Assembly (NCBI GenBank): GCA_951812925.1
Contig: OX638370.1
Location: forward strand, 103,988,897 to 104,052,896
From: Calliopum simillimum
Lineage: Eukaryota > Arthropoda > Insecta > Diptera > Lauxaniidae
Length of the DNA stretch: 64,000 bases
Reading direction: 5' to 3'
In this document: in pieces, positions 54,355 to 63,870 of the stretch
Numbering within the stretch: the first letter of the stretch is position 1
How the letters are laid out: each line of letters begins with the position of its first letter
The notes under the pieces: model-generated
What the model saw: the letters and a program-made list of their open reading frames with translations, nothing else
Databases searched by the model: none
Told to the model about the DNA's origin: nothing
Program-made: the position numbers and the translations under genes

Positions 54355-55742
54355 CACGGTGTGCCTTAACCCGTTCTAAATCGGACGTCGTAGCACATCA
54401 AATTTTTTTCCAGATTCTGTTTAGTTATCGTTCAAATGATGTATAAAAAAATTTTCACTCGTGACTCCTCGACTAAATTTTGAGAAAATCGCTTTTCCAA
54501 TTGGGGCATTTTCCCATACAAAAAGAAAAAAAAAATTTTTTTAACTACATTAAACAAACATTAAAATAATCACAATCGATGTGTTTTGTGATTCTTAACG
54601 TGAATCCAATCTCAGAATTGCTTTATCGTGTATAGTTTATGAGATATTGTAACCTAAAGACCAAAAAAAGTCGTTTTTTGCCATTTTTTGAAGCTATATA
54701 ACTATGTAACATATCATTTATTCGTTAAATGTGGCTTAGACACTTGAAAGTCCCAATTTTTTCCTTTAAAACCTAATTTAAATTATATTTATATCTTCAT
54801 GCTTCTAAGAGATATCGTAGACCGAAATATTGTTAAAACGGGTTTTTTGCACTTTTGTGTCTTTTTAGGTTAGGATATCTTTGAGGAAAAAAAAGATATT
54901 AACATAATTTAAATTAGATTTTAAAGGCAAAGATTAGGACTTTAAAGTTGCTTACCAGACTTAACGAAATTAAAATTTCTTTCACATTTTAAACATGTTC
55001 AACGAACCGGCCATTTCAAAATTAAGCCGTATGCCATACACGTAACAACAACACTCGGGGTGTCAAACGGCTGAATTTAGAAGTAGTCGGTTCGTTGAAC
55101 ATGTTTAAAATGTGAAAGAAATTTTAATTTCGTTAAATCTGGTAAACAACTTTAAAGTCCTAATCTTTGCCTTTAAAACCTAAATTAAATTATGTTGATA
55201 TCTTTTTTGTCCTCAAAGATATCCTAACCTAAAAAGACACAAAAGTGCAAAAAACCCGTTTTGACAATATTTCGGTCTACGATATCTCTTAAAAGCATGA
55301 AGATATAAATATAATTTAAATTAGGTTTTAAAGGAAAAAACAGGGCCTTTCAAGTGTCTAAGCCACATTTGACGAATAAATGATATGTTACATAGTTATA
55401 AAGCTTCAAAAAATGGCAAAAAACGACTTTTTTTGGTCTTTAGGTTACAATATCACATAAACTATACACGATAGAGCAATTCTGAGATTGGATTCGCGTT
55501 AAGAATCACAAAACACATCGATTGTGATTATTTTAATGTTTGTTTAATGTAGTTAAAAAAAATTTTTTTTTCTTTTTGTATGGGAAAATGCCCCAATTGG
55601 AAAAGCGATTTTCTCAAAATTTAGTCGAGGAGTCACGAGTGAAAATTTTTTTATACATCATTTGAACGATAACTAAACAGAATCTGGAAAAAAATTTGAT
55701 GTGCTACGACGTCCGATTTAGAACGGGTTAAGGCACACCGTG
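54355..55742. repeat. Near-perfect palindrome, about 657-bp arms, TAAG duplication
   Basis: CACGGTGTGCCTTAACCCGT at 54355 pairs with ACGGGTTAAGGCACACCGTG ending at 55742. The arms meet around a spacer of about 74 bp (55013-55086). In about 55 bp compared (54481-54535 against 55567-55620) I found no difference. TAAG flanks both ends (54351-54354 and 55743-55746). CAC...GTG ends with a 4-bp duplication would suit a Chapaev/CMC-type non-autonomous element. No ORF or transposase. Confidence 0.9.
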
Positions 55743-55746
55743 TAAG

Positions 55747-57298
55747 GTCATTGAAAAATTCTGATTTACCTTAAACAGTACGGTAAAACTTTTGTCCGCT
55801 AAAGGCGCTCTCGCCCACTTTCATTTGTTAAGAAAGAATTGGATATTATGGAAAAGCGACCTTTTTAAGCTCTAATTTTAAAATAAGCATAACGCATTAT
55901 CTTGTATTATCCTTGAAAACCAATTTCCACTTAAGCATTCAATTGGTTAAAACCTCAAAAACTTTCATTCTTTTCATAAAAAACAACAAGAACTAATTGA
56001 AAACAAACCAAGTGTGTTCAATGAATCTGATGTCCCCCCTCCAAACCAAGCAGTGCGGTTTTCTCAATCGTTAAACATTTAAATTCCTATTTCGCCAATT
56101 CTGCAAATCGACTGTTAAAATTCAGGATACGTTTTAAGGAGTTGGGGAGATCAAAGAGAATCAAGTGCAATGGTTTTGATAAGCAAGTAAATTGTTATTA
56201 CTTGATATTGCATCCTCCAGTCCGGAACACCCCGCGCGCACATTGAAAACATGTGAAATTACAAAATTAAAAAGCAATAAATGGAAAAAAGGAAAACATT
56301 TAGCTTCTTCTGAGGGGAGGGAGTGGTTGCGCCACATGTCGACAGGTTCGTGATATTCCAAAGCGCAAGAGTTATCAACCCTTCATTCTCGCTCGGCACA
56401 TGACACTGAAGAAAAAAAAAGTAGCAGCAACAAGAAATCAGGGCACAACAGAGTTGCATTATGCGGCGCCACGGTGCCACTTGAAGAAATTTAAGTTGTT
56501 AGTGTTGTTGCTGTAATACAAGCGGTATGTCAGTTTCAAAGTGTGCACTTTTGACAGCTTTGAATCCTTGGCCCCTGTGCCAAACCTCCTGACTGACTGG
56601 CAGCAGTCGTCACAGCGTGTAAGTTTTTTTTGCGTAAATTTCTTAAATAACACAGTAGCAACAAATAGTAACAATCTTAAAAAAAAAACTCCAATAACCC
56701 ATAGAATGCAGAAGAAAAAATAAAAAAAAAAAAAAAAAACGATTTCCTTTTTTGTGTTATTCTTGTACTTTTTATGCTTTTTCAATTTACCACCCGCTAG
56801 CTGTTTTTTTTTTCCAATTCCCATTCTCTTGACGACCGACCTTGCTGCTCTATTTCGCACTACATGAAGCACTGTAGGGTGGAATTTTGAAGTTACGAAT
56901 AAAAATGCTGATGTCAGAAACGTTATAGCAAAAGCCATCAGGAGTTAAAAATTCTAGTTAAAGTTGGGAGTTGTTCAAACATTTTTGAAGTGAAACTTTT
57001 TTGGCTTCGCTAGGTCGTGACACTTTTTGTGACACTTTTTTGCGACACTTTTTTGTGACACTTTTTTTGAGACTTTCCGTTACATTCCGTTATTTCTAGA
57101 AAAATATACAAGCTATTTTTTTTTTTTTGTTATTTATGTGTGCCTTGTTTTTTGTGTTTTTATTGTTGTTTTACTCAAAAACACTGAACAGTAAGCTCCG
57201 ACCATCAATGTATTTTCATTGTTGGTAGCTAATAATGTAAATCATCATCTGTTCCAAAAACTAAAAAACTTGATAAGTTGATGCCGATAATGGATACC
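55747..57298. other. No gene called; short GTGACACTTTTT repeat
   Basis: Largely non-repetitive. (GTGACACTTTTTT)n with about four units lies at 57016-57073, and homopolymer A at about 56725-56740. The minus frame at 56459-56938 (159 codons) is Lys/Phe-rich because of poly(A)/poly(T) and has no domain. Confidence 0.4.
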
Positions 57299-57660
57299 CT
57301 GAGGGGGGTCTAAATGTAGCCCTGAGGAGTTATAGGGTTAAAACTCATTTTCTGACATTATTGGGTCACCCTATCGTTTTAGAGAAAACTGTTTTTATAA
57401 CAAGCTTTTAGGTAATTGTTTTAGCTTTTAAAAAATTAATTTGGTTTAAAGGGTTCAAAAAGGATTCGCAAAGTTCTGGAGCTTTAAAGTTGATGTTTTA
57501 ATTTTTTTCCTAATTTTTGACTTTGGCGGCTATTGTTGTATAAAAAGGTCCTATTATTATATACCCTTTGGGTGACCCAATAAAATTTTATTTCTAAAAC
57601 AAGTTAGAAAATCAGTTTTAACCCTATAACTCCTCAGGGGTACATTTGAAATCCCTCCTC
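57299..57660. repeat. Inverted repeat, about 360 bp
   Basis: CCTGAGGGGGGTCTAAATGT, then GCCCTGAGGAGTTATAGGGT and TAAAACTCATTTTCTGAC, on the left mirror AGAAAATCAGTTTTAACC, CTATAACTCCTCAGGGGTAC and TTTGAAATCCCTCCTCAG on the right. GGGTCACCCTAT and TTTGGGTGACCCAATA also pair. It directly abuts the TIR element starting at 57661. Confidence 0.75.
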
Positions 57661-57739
57661 AGCACACAGGTGCCAATCGAAGTAAAAGCTGGCTAAAAAT
57701 GTAATTCTGCACGTAAACTTTTAAAAATCAGGTTTTAGG

Positions 57740-58241
57740 CACTAGGGATAGTGAGTGCAACTTTTGAGCAAAAATAAGTTGAGTTCGGACAAGGGGGCGT
57801 GGTACCTCCCATATAAGCAAAAGTTTAAAAATGCAATACTGAAGGCGTTTTTTGAGATAGTCCAACCGAATTTCACTGAAACACTAAAGATGATAAAAGC
57901 AAGCTCTCAACAAAAAATGGGTGAAATCGGGCAAGGGGGCGTGGCACCTCCCATATAAGCAAAAGTTTCAAAATGTTATACTAAAAAAGGTTTTTTTAGA
58001 TAAGCCGTTAAATTTCATTCAGATACTAAAAATATTAAATGCAAACTTTGAGCAAAAAGTAGGCAATCTCGGACAGGAGGACGTGGCACCTCCCATATAA
58101 GCAAGTTTAAAAATGCTATACTAAAAGCGTTTTTTGAGGTAAGACGTCCAAATTTCACTGAGATACTAAGAATATTGAATGAAAACTTTGAGCAAAAGCT
58201 AGGCGAACTAGGACAAGAGGGCGTGGCACCTCCCATATATA
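57740..58241. repeat. 141-bp tandem repeat, about 3.5 units
   Basis: GGGCGTGG[TC]ACCTCCCATAT recurs at about 57796, 57938, 58079 (as GACGTGGC) and 58219, a spacing of 140-142 bp. Each unit also has AAATTTCA[CT]T[GC]A[GA]A[TC]AC[TA] and AACTTTGAGCAAAA. The fourth unit is cut at 58240 by the DD41D element and resumes at 59545 with TATGTATAAAAAATTCAAAA, matching TATAAGCAAAAGTTTAAAA of the other units. Confidence 0.85.
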
Positions 58242-59544
58242 AAGGGTGTTTTTTTAGAGGTATAGAACTTCGAATCGAAATAAAACACAAGAAAATCGTT
58301 TTAATGTCCATCAATTTGGCTTTATTGGAAGGATAATTTTATGCCATTAATGTTTAAATATGATTTCGGGCATGTGGCCGCCGCGGCTGGCTCGAATAAA
58401 GCCAATTCTACAGGTCCAATTTTCAACCACTTTTTCGAGCATATGGGGTCGTATGTCGGCAATAACGCCACGTATGTTGGCTTCCAAGTCCCCTAACGTT
58501 TCTGGTTTGTTGGCGTAGACGAGCGACTTCACATATCCCCAAAGAAAATAATCCAATGGTGTCAAATCACACGATCTTGGTGGCCAATTGACAGGTCCAT
58601 TCCGCGAAATTATGCGCTCATCGAATGTTTCCTTCAATAAATCGATTGTGACGTGCGCTGTGTGGCATGTAGCGCCGTCTTGTTGGAACCACAACTCATC
58701 CGCATTCATGCCATCCAATTCGGGAACAAAATAGTCGGTTATCATGGCTCTATACCGGTCTCCATTAACGGTAACTGACTCTCCAGCATTATTTCGGAAG
58801 AAGTATGGCCCAATGACTCCACCAGCCCATAGAGCACACCAAACAGTCAGTTTTTGTGGATGTAATGGCGTCTCAAGGGTCTCATGTGGATTCTCTTCAC
58901 TCCAAATGCGGCAATTTTGCTTGTTGACGTAGCCATTCAACCAAAAATGAGCCTCATCACTGAACAAAATTTTGCGATGAAAATCAGCATCGAGATCAAT
59001 CTCATTTTCGGCCCATACACCAAAATCACGACGCATTGCATGGTCTCGCGGCTTTAATTCTTGCACAAGCTGGATCTTGTAAGGTCGCAAGCCAAGATCT
59101 TTGCGCAAAATCTTCCATAAAGTTGATGGACAAAGCTCCAATTGCTGTGCACGGTGGCGAATCGATTCATTCGGGTCCTCTTCAACATTTTGCTCTACAG
59201 CGGCAATTGTTTCTTCGGTGCGCACTGTTCGACGCCTCTGCGGATGCGTATTATCACATAGAGTAAACGTAGTGCGAAAACGATCCATGGTTAACCGAAT
59301 TAATTGCTCTGATGGACGATTATGTCGACCATAAAATGGACGGAGCTTGCGGTAAACTTCGCGAACTGAACCATTATTTTCGAAATAAATTTGCACGATT
59401 TGCAAGCGTTGTTCTTTTGTCAACCTGTTCATGATAAAATGGCAAACCAAACTGAACATAAATAACATTAGAGTTGCCAGATTTGACCACAAAATGCCAG
59501 TTTTATCTCTATTCGAAAAACAAACCTCTAAAAAAAACACCCTT
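58242..59544 (-). mobile_element. Intact DD41D (rosa-type) mariner element with TA duplication
   Basis: AAGGGTGTTTTTTTAGAGG at 58242 and CCTCTAAAAAAAACACCCTT ending at 59544 are TIRs of about 20 bp, differing by one T in the run. TA duplications are at 58240-58241 and 59545-59546. 1303 bp with one uninterrupted transposase gene on the minus strand. The interrupted tandem unit continues exactly on the other side, which confirms the borders. Confidence 0.92.
58347..59432 (-). CDS. DD41D Tc1/mariner transposase, 361 aa, intact
   Basis: A cut-and-paste DNA transposase acting in the nucleus on its own TIRs at TA sites. The start at 59430-59432 (MNRLTKEQRLQIV) is chosen because the related relic at 27364 starts the same way; an upstream in-frame ATG would add 36 hydrophobic residues. 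Residues 1-130 form the N-terminal helix-turn-helix region, ending in the LKPRD linker. The catalytic Asp residues are 159 (FSDEAHFWLNGY), 252 (WFQQDGATCH) and 294 (LTPLDYFLWG). The 41 residues between the last two define the DD41D group, known from the rosa element of Ceratitis. The C-terminus ends GGHMPEIIFK plus H. There is no stop, frameshift or missing key residue, so it may be active. The gene stops 105 bp from the TIR. Confidence 0.93.
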   Translation of the reverse strand: MNRLTKEQRLQIVQIYFENNGSVREVYRKLRPFYGRHNRPSEQLIRLTMDRFRTTFTLCDNTHPQRRRTVRTEETIAAVEQNVEEDPNESIRHRAQQLELCPSTLWKILRKDLGLRPYKIQLVQELKPRDHAMRRDFGVWAENEIDLDADFHRKILFSDEAHFWLNGYVNKQNCRIWSEENPHETLETPLHPQKLTVWCALWAGGVIGPYFFRNNAGESVTVNGDRYRAMITDYFVPELDGMNADELWFQQDGATCHTAHVTIDLLKETFDERIISRNGPVNWPPRSCDLTPLDYFLWGYVKSLVYANKPETLGDLEANIRGVIADIRPHMLEKVVENWTCRIGFIRASRGGHMPEIIFKH

Positions 59545-60581
59545 TATGTATAAAAAATTCAAAATGCAATATAGCCATTCCATGCCCAGCGTAACAAGAT
59601 CTGCTACACCCCTTCCGATTTCGCTGAAATTTGGTACATGATTTTGTTTCATGCCTAGTCTTCAAGAAAATGCAAAAAAAAAATTTGCGATTTTTTTTGT
59701 GGCTTGTGGAAGGGTGCAAACTGTGGAAAAATCTGTAAATTGTGACAAACTCTCCTCAAATAATTGTCAATAACTTAGACATTTCTTAACCGATTTTCAT
59801 ATTCAGACCACTCTTGGAAAGGTGAATTAGGCTATAAGCTTAAGATAAAATTTTTCATATTTGGTAAAAAGTACTAAATTTACTACTATTTTAGTACTAA
59901 ACTACAAAAAACGTATCCAGGTATACCTTTTTTACCTTCCAAAATATATTTTTTGGAAAGAAAAAGAAAAATTCTTTCATATGACTAAATTTCAAGAAGG
60001 TATCTTTCAAACTACGGCTGCAATTTCATTAAGAGCATCCGGACTGGCAGAATCTCTCACTGTGAGCAAGCATAGGAAGCAAAGTAGCAAAAAGTAGCAC
60101 CCAATTTTTTCACCAATTATAGAAAAATCATTTGACAAAAAGACCCCGTGTTCGCCAGAGTGGAACCTGGTGGAACTTTTTTTGTAGCTCTATGACTCTC
60201 CAATTTGTATCTCTCGCAGCTAACCTTACATCATGTATTCAAAAAACCACTAATATTTTCTAACTTAGTATCGATTATCATTATTTAAGTACCGTGCGGG
60301 TGTCCTCCTTACTATCCAATGACGTTTTTAAAATTTTTTTGTTTTGGAAACTAATAACAACGCATACAATATAACTCTTGCAAAGAAGAAAAATAATCTG
60401 TGCTAGGAACTACGACTTTGCGTTAAGGTACAAGAGATCCAACTTGCTATTACGTAATATTTCAAACGCCAAATCATGCTCTGGTGTTCTCTTAACAAAA
60501 CTTGGCTGAAAAAATAATCGAAATCGCAAGTCGATTTCACGATTTTTGGCCAGCTTTTACTTCGATTGGCACCTGTGTGCT

Positions 60582-61124
60582 CAAGTGCAATTTTTAGTTA
60601 GTCTAGGGCTCTTCTCTGACCTATCAGCAATATCGACTAACATAGACCACAGCGCTGCATATTGATAGTCTTTAAGCAAAGTTGTCACAAAATTCGGAGC
60701 GAAAATATGGCAGCGACCACATATCGCATTTAGTCCCACTGTACATCATTCTTGCCGCACATTCTTATCGCAAAGAAAGTCGCTTACACATTGACGTGTG
60801 CAGTTGACTGACATGGCACCCACCCACGCTGCGCTGAGTTGAATGAGGGTTGCAAATTTCGGTATATAATTTTTTTTTTTTTTTGTGCAAAGCTTTGATC
60901 CAAGAGTCAGACGCTACGCTGCAATGCCATGCCACCCGTCGTTATGTTGCCCCTCCACACAGATGAAAAAACAAACTGGCAGGGTTTGTAAGAAGGATGA
61001 TGGTAGGAATTAATAGCAGTAGCAACTGTTGGTTGCACTCACTCACTGACGTTTGACATGTGAAGCAGCAGCGAGCGGCACCAGACAGTGTGGGGGAAAT
61101 TTTGCCAACAACCAGCAAGAGACG
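60582..61124. other. Non-repetitive island upstream of a candidate exon
   Basis: Balanced composition with no transposon features. GGTATATAATTTTTT lies at about 60858. It could be a promoter or 5' UTR for the candidate exon at 61125, but nothing proves transcription. Confidence 0.3.
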
Positions 61125-61158
61125 ATGGACGACGATACAAAGGAAGGCAGCAAACTGG
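61125..61158 (+). CDS. Candidate first coding exon of a host gene
   Basis: The ATG at 61125 has A at -3 and G at +4. It reads MDDDTKEGSKL plus one base and is followed by GTAAAGT, a good splice donor. The upstream sequence is a non-repetitive, balanced island as expected for a 5' UTR. I cannot see the acceptor or next exon, which could lie beyond the window. Evidence is only context, start site and donor, so chance is a real alternative. Confidence 0.25.
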
Positions 61159-62101
61159 GTAAAGTAACATTAATTGTTATTGTTATGTGGCTGTGCCGCT
61201 GTGCTGTATGTTGCTGTTGCTGTTAATTGTCGACTTAATGACCGTTTAATTAAATCGCCACCGCCGCACTTTGCTGCTTCCTCTCGTATTTCGCGCGTTT
61301 GTTCGTCTGACTGGAGGAGGAGGAGGATGAGGAGAAATAAAAATCAGTACTTCAGTTCCATTGTTGGAAACTATTTACATCAGCATATGGTGAAATTTTT
61401 TCTGGTTCATGTTTGCTTTTGGTCGGTCATACGGCATACAGCACCAACGAACGTGTGCACTTACGACAAATTGCGTTCTTCTTCTGAACCATTTGGCCTT
61501 AACGGCGCGTTAAACGCGTAGCGAATTTGCAAAAAAAAAAATCGCGCTGAGGGCAAAGCACTGTAGTGTTATACTTAAATTAAAAATACCTTGGATGGTG
61601 GTGGAAAGACTGGAGCAAACGACATCTTAATTAAATCTGTGTGTCCGTGTTTTTATGGTCAACAACATGCGTATGCGGGAATCCAACACCTGTAGAACAA
61701 GAAAGAAAAGTGCTCATTTCAAATAGTTGGAATGTTCCCAGTACCCCAACCAATTTCATTAGAATAAGATGGAATTCTACAGAAAATGTACCTTCCACTT
61801 CTCATTTTTCCAATGAATATTATTTCTCCATGTGCAAACTTACCTTATTTATCTCAGTTCAGTAGTTTCAGAGGTATGATGAATTTTGTTTCTAGGGAGC
61901 GTGACAACGCCCATTTTCAATTTGACTTTATTTTGTTTTACTAGATTTTGGTGAACGCACATAGATTTGAAATGAGTATATCATTCCTGTGTTTAAAGCA
62001 AGTAACATTTTTATTCGAAAAAAGTATTTTTTTTTTTTAATTTAAGAGATTCCGACCCATGACACTATTTTTGTGGATGAGATTTTGCAAAAAACAGTAT
62101 C
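61159..62101. other. No gene called
   Basis: It starts with a mixed-composition part (61159-61560) containing GGAGGAGGAGGAGGATGAGG near 61313, and ends AT-rich. The ORF at 61174-61521 has no domain. AGTTTCAGAGGTATG and GGGAGCGTGACAACGCCC near 61863-61911 resemble the words of the tandem arrays. Confidence 0.35.
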
Positions 62102-62797
62102 TTAAAAAATGTTTGAATGTCGAACCTTTAATTTCGAGTTCCTCTGAGTTATCGCACTGTACGTTTGAAGTGCTGCCAATGAATGTCGGATAGATTCTGT
62201 TGATAGCGACCCATGTAAGCTACTGAGAAGCAAATATCTGGTCTCGAACATAGCATTGTGTACATTATACTGCCGGTATGGTTGATCAAAATATGAAACT
62301 TCTTTATCACTTGCTTTTAGCTGCATTCCTTTTTCCATTGGACTTTGCACGCTATTGCACTCCAACAAACCAAATTTAGCAAGCATTTTCTCAATGCTTC
62401 TTTCTTGAGAAATCATAATTTTACCGCTAATGCATTCAATTGTCATTCCTAAGAAATACTTCAACACTCCACAGTCCGACATCTCAAATCGATTCGATAA
62501 TTCTTGCTTCAGTTTCTCAATTGATTTCAACTAACTTCCAATAATAAGCAAGTCATCCACGTACAAAATAAGGATTCCTTCTTATTATCGATTTTTGTAT
62601 AAAGACAGTAGTCGTGTTTCGATTTCGAAAATCCAATTGATAATAGAAACTCATTGAATTTCTCATTTCAGCATCGTGGCGACTGTTTAGTCCATATGAT
62701 GCATTATTGATTGAATAAGTTTGCATGCAATTCCAGACTCAGCCTGAAGTCTGTCTGGTATTGACATGTAAATAGCTTCTTTTTGATCTCCATAATG
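62102..62797 (-). pseudogene. Ty1/copia reverse transcriptase relic
   Basis: On the minus strand, from 62797 downward: DQKEAIYMSIPDRLQAESG, CKLIQSI, several stops, then FEIETRLLSLYKNR, GILILYVDDLLIIGS with the catalytic YVDD box (about 62553-62564), a stop, LKSIEKLKQELSNRFEMSDC, GVLKYFLGMTIECISGKIMI, SIEKMLAKFGLLECNSVQSP and MEKG, the order of the copia RVT_2 domain. PYRQYNVHNAM stands where copia has PYR-x-LIG-x-L-M. Stops and frameshifts are frequent. Integrase and the RNase H end are absent, and no LTR was found. Confidence 0.85.
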
Positions 62798-62806
62798 GTC
62801 GTACTC

Positions 62807-63281
62807 GGTTACCGGAGTCCCAACGGACATAATCCCCAATTCGTAAATTTTGGTAATCCCAATAGGGGTTATGTCCGAAAAATTTAAATAAGATTGAGCA
62901 AAATTTTTGCAATAATCCATTTTAAAAATTTATATAATAAGTGTTGGATATTATAGACTGAGCCGCGGCCAAAGGCCGCCGCGAAACCGGCGTTGGATTT
63001 TTGGTAATTTTAAATCCTGAGCTGCGGCCGCAGGCCGCCCACTTACCTCTATCCTTATGTAAAATTACTGTGGCTAGCAAACTAGGTGTTGGATATATTA
63101 TAGACTGATCCGCAGCTGAAGGCCGCCGCGGAAACGGTATTGGAATTTTTGGGAGTTGTAAATACTGAGCAGCGGCTGTTGTCAATAACAAAATAAGGCG
63201 TTAGGAAATATCGTTAAGGGGATTATGTCCGTTTTTTCCGTTATGTCCGAATTATTGGCGGACATAAACCCCATTTCCCCC
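62807..63281. mobile_element. 475-bp insertion in copia relic, 9-bp duplication, GC-rich tandem units
   Basis: GTCGTACTC occurs at 62798-62806 and again at 63282-63290, an exact 9-bp direct repeat. Copia-side sequence appears to continue beyond the second copy. GGGG[TA]TATGTCCG and its complement CGGACATAA[TA]CCCC recur near both ends (62822, 62861, 63218, 63259). The middle holds two 145-bp GC-rich units of the type at 39395. A 9-bp duplication is usual for MULE elements, but the extreme ends are not clear inverted repeats. Confidence 0.6.
62941..63190 (-). repeat. GC-rich 145-bp module, two tandem units
   Basis: GTGTTGGATAT starts units at 62941 and 63086. Each contains TAGACTGA[GT]CCGC, GGCCGCCGCG, a TTGGA[AT]TTTTTGG stretch and a GAGC[TA]GCGGC box; the first also has AGGCCGCCCACTTACC and GTGGCTAGCAAACTAG. 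The single copy at 39395-39545 is in the opposite orientation. The minus-strand ORF here (62922-63191) is repeat translation. Confidence 0.75.
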
Positions 63282-63290
63282 GTCGTACTC

Positions 63291-63613
63291 CATATCTAAG
63301 TATAGGGCAGAAATTTCTCAAGTGAGACACATAAGAAATTAAACGTAAAAAAAACCAAAAAAAAAAATTATGTTTTATAGCGACTAGTAAAGATTTTGTT
63401 AACATTTTTTTTTTTCAGAGATATTTTGCATAACCCGGACCAAAATTTTTCATTTATTATTAATAACCCCTAATTGAAATAGGTACATAAAAATTAAGCA
63501 ACTTCTCCGCCTCCACATATCTAGAAACTAAATATGTCCCAGAAAATTTGGGGTAATAGATATGGGTTGAAAAGTTTTTAACAATATAGTGATGCCGTTC
63601 AAGTTTTTTTTCC
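63291..63613. other. No gene recognised
   Basis: AT-rich; nothing assigned. Confidence 0.4.
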
Positions 63614-63870
63614 ACAGTAGAGAAAAACAAGGCATCTTACGAAAAAAGTGAAAATAGCATAAAATGTTTAGAATTATCAAAGGAATACGTGTGAATTTTT
63701 TTCAGAATTTTCTGAGACATTTTATATTTTTTCAAAAAAAAATTCCGAAAAAAAAAAAAATTAATATGTTCAAAAACTTCCAAAAAAACTCACACATATT
63801 CCTTAGATAATTCTAAGCATTTTATGCCACATACACTTTTTTCGTAAGATGCCTTGTTTTTCTCTACTGT
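63614..63870. mobile_element. Palindromic MITE, 257 bp
   Basis: ACAGTAGAGAAAAACAAGGC at 63614 is mirrored by GCCTTGTTTTTCTCTACTGT ending at 63870. The pairing continues with ATCTTACGAAAAAAGTG/CACTTTTTTCGTAAGAT, GCATAAAATGTTTAGAATTA/TAATTCTAAGCATTTTATGC and GGAATACGTGTGA/TCACACATATTCC. Its inner words are shared with the inverted repeat at 18879-19193. No clear target duplication. Confidence 0.82.

Larger units (their letters stand above)
57661..60581. mobile_element. TIR element carrying a 141-bp tandem array, split by a DD41D mariner
   Basis: The terminal inverted repeats are 40 bp with one mismatch: AGCACACAGGTGCCAATCGA at 57661 continuing to 57700, and its complement at 60542-60581. Inside are a tandem array (57740-58241), the inserted DD41D element, the remainder of the interrupted unit and about 1 kb of unassigned DNA (59546-60541). 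Without the insertion it would be about 1.6 kb. No transposase of its own is visible, so it is non-autonomous. Target duplication not resolved. Confidence 0.78.

Noticed and set aside
56459..56938. 159-codon minus-strand ORF
   Set aside because: Lys- and Phe-rich because of poly(A)/poly(T); no domain or typical start context.
57740..58241. Regular repeats that might suggest a CRISPR array
   Set aside because: Unit length of 141 bp with diverged units, no unique spacers, eukaryotic context.
62941..63190. CpG-island promoter
   Set aside because: The GC-rich stretch is a two-unit repeat within a transposed segment, and a copy lies in another element at 39395.
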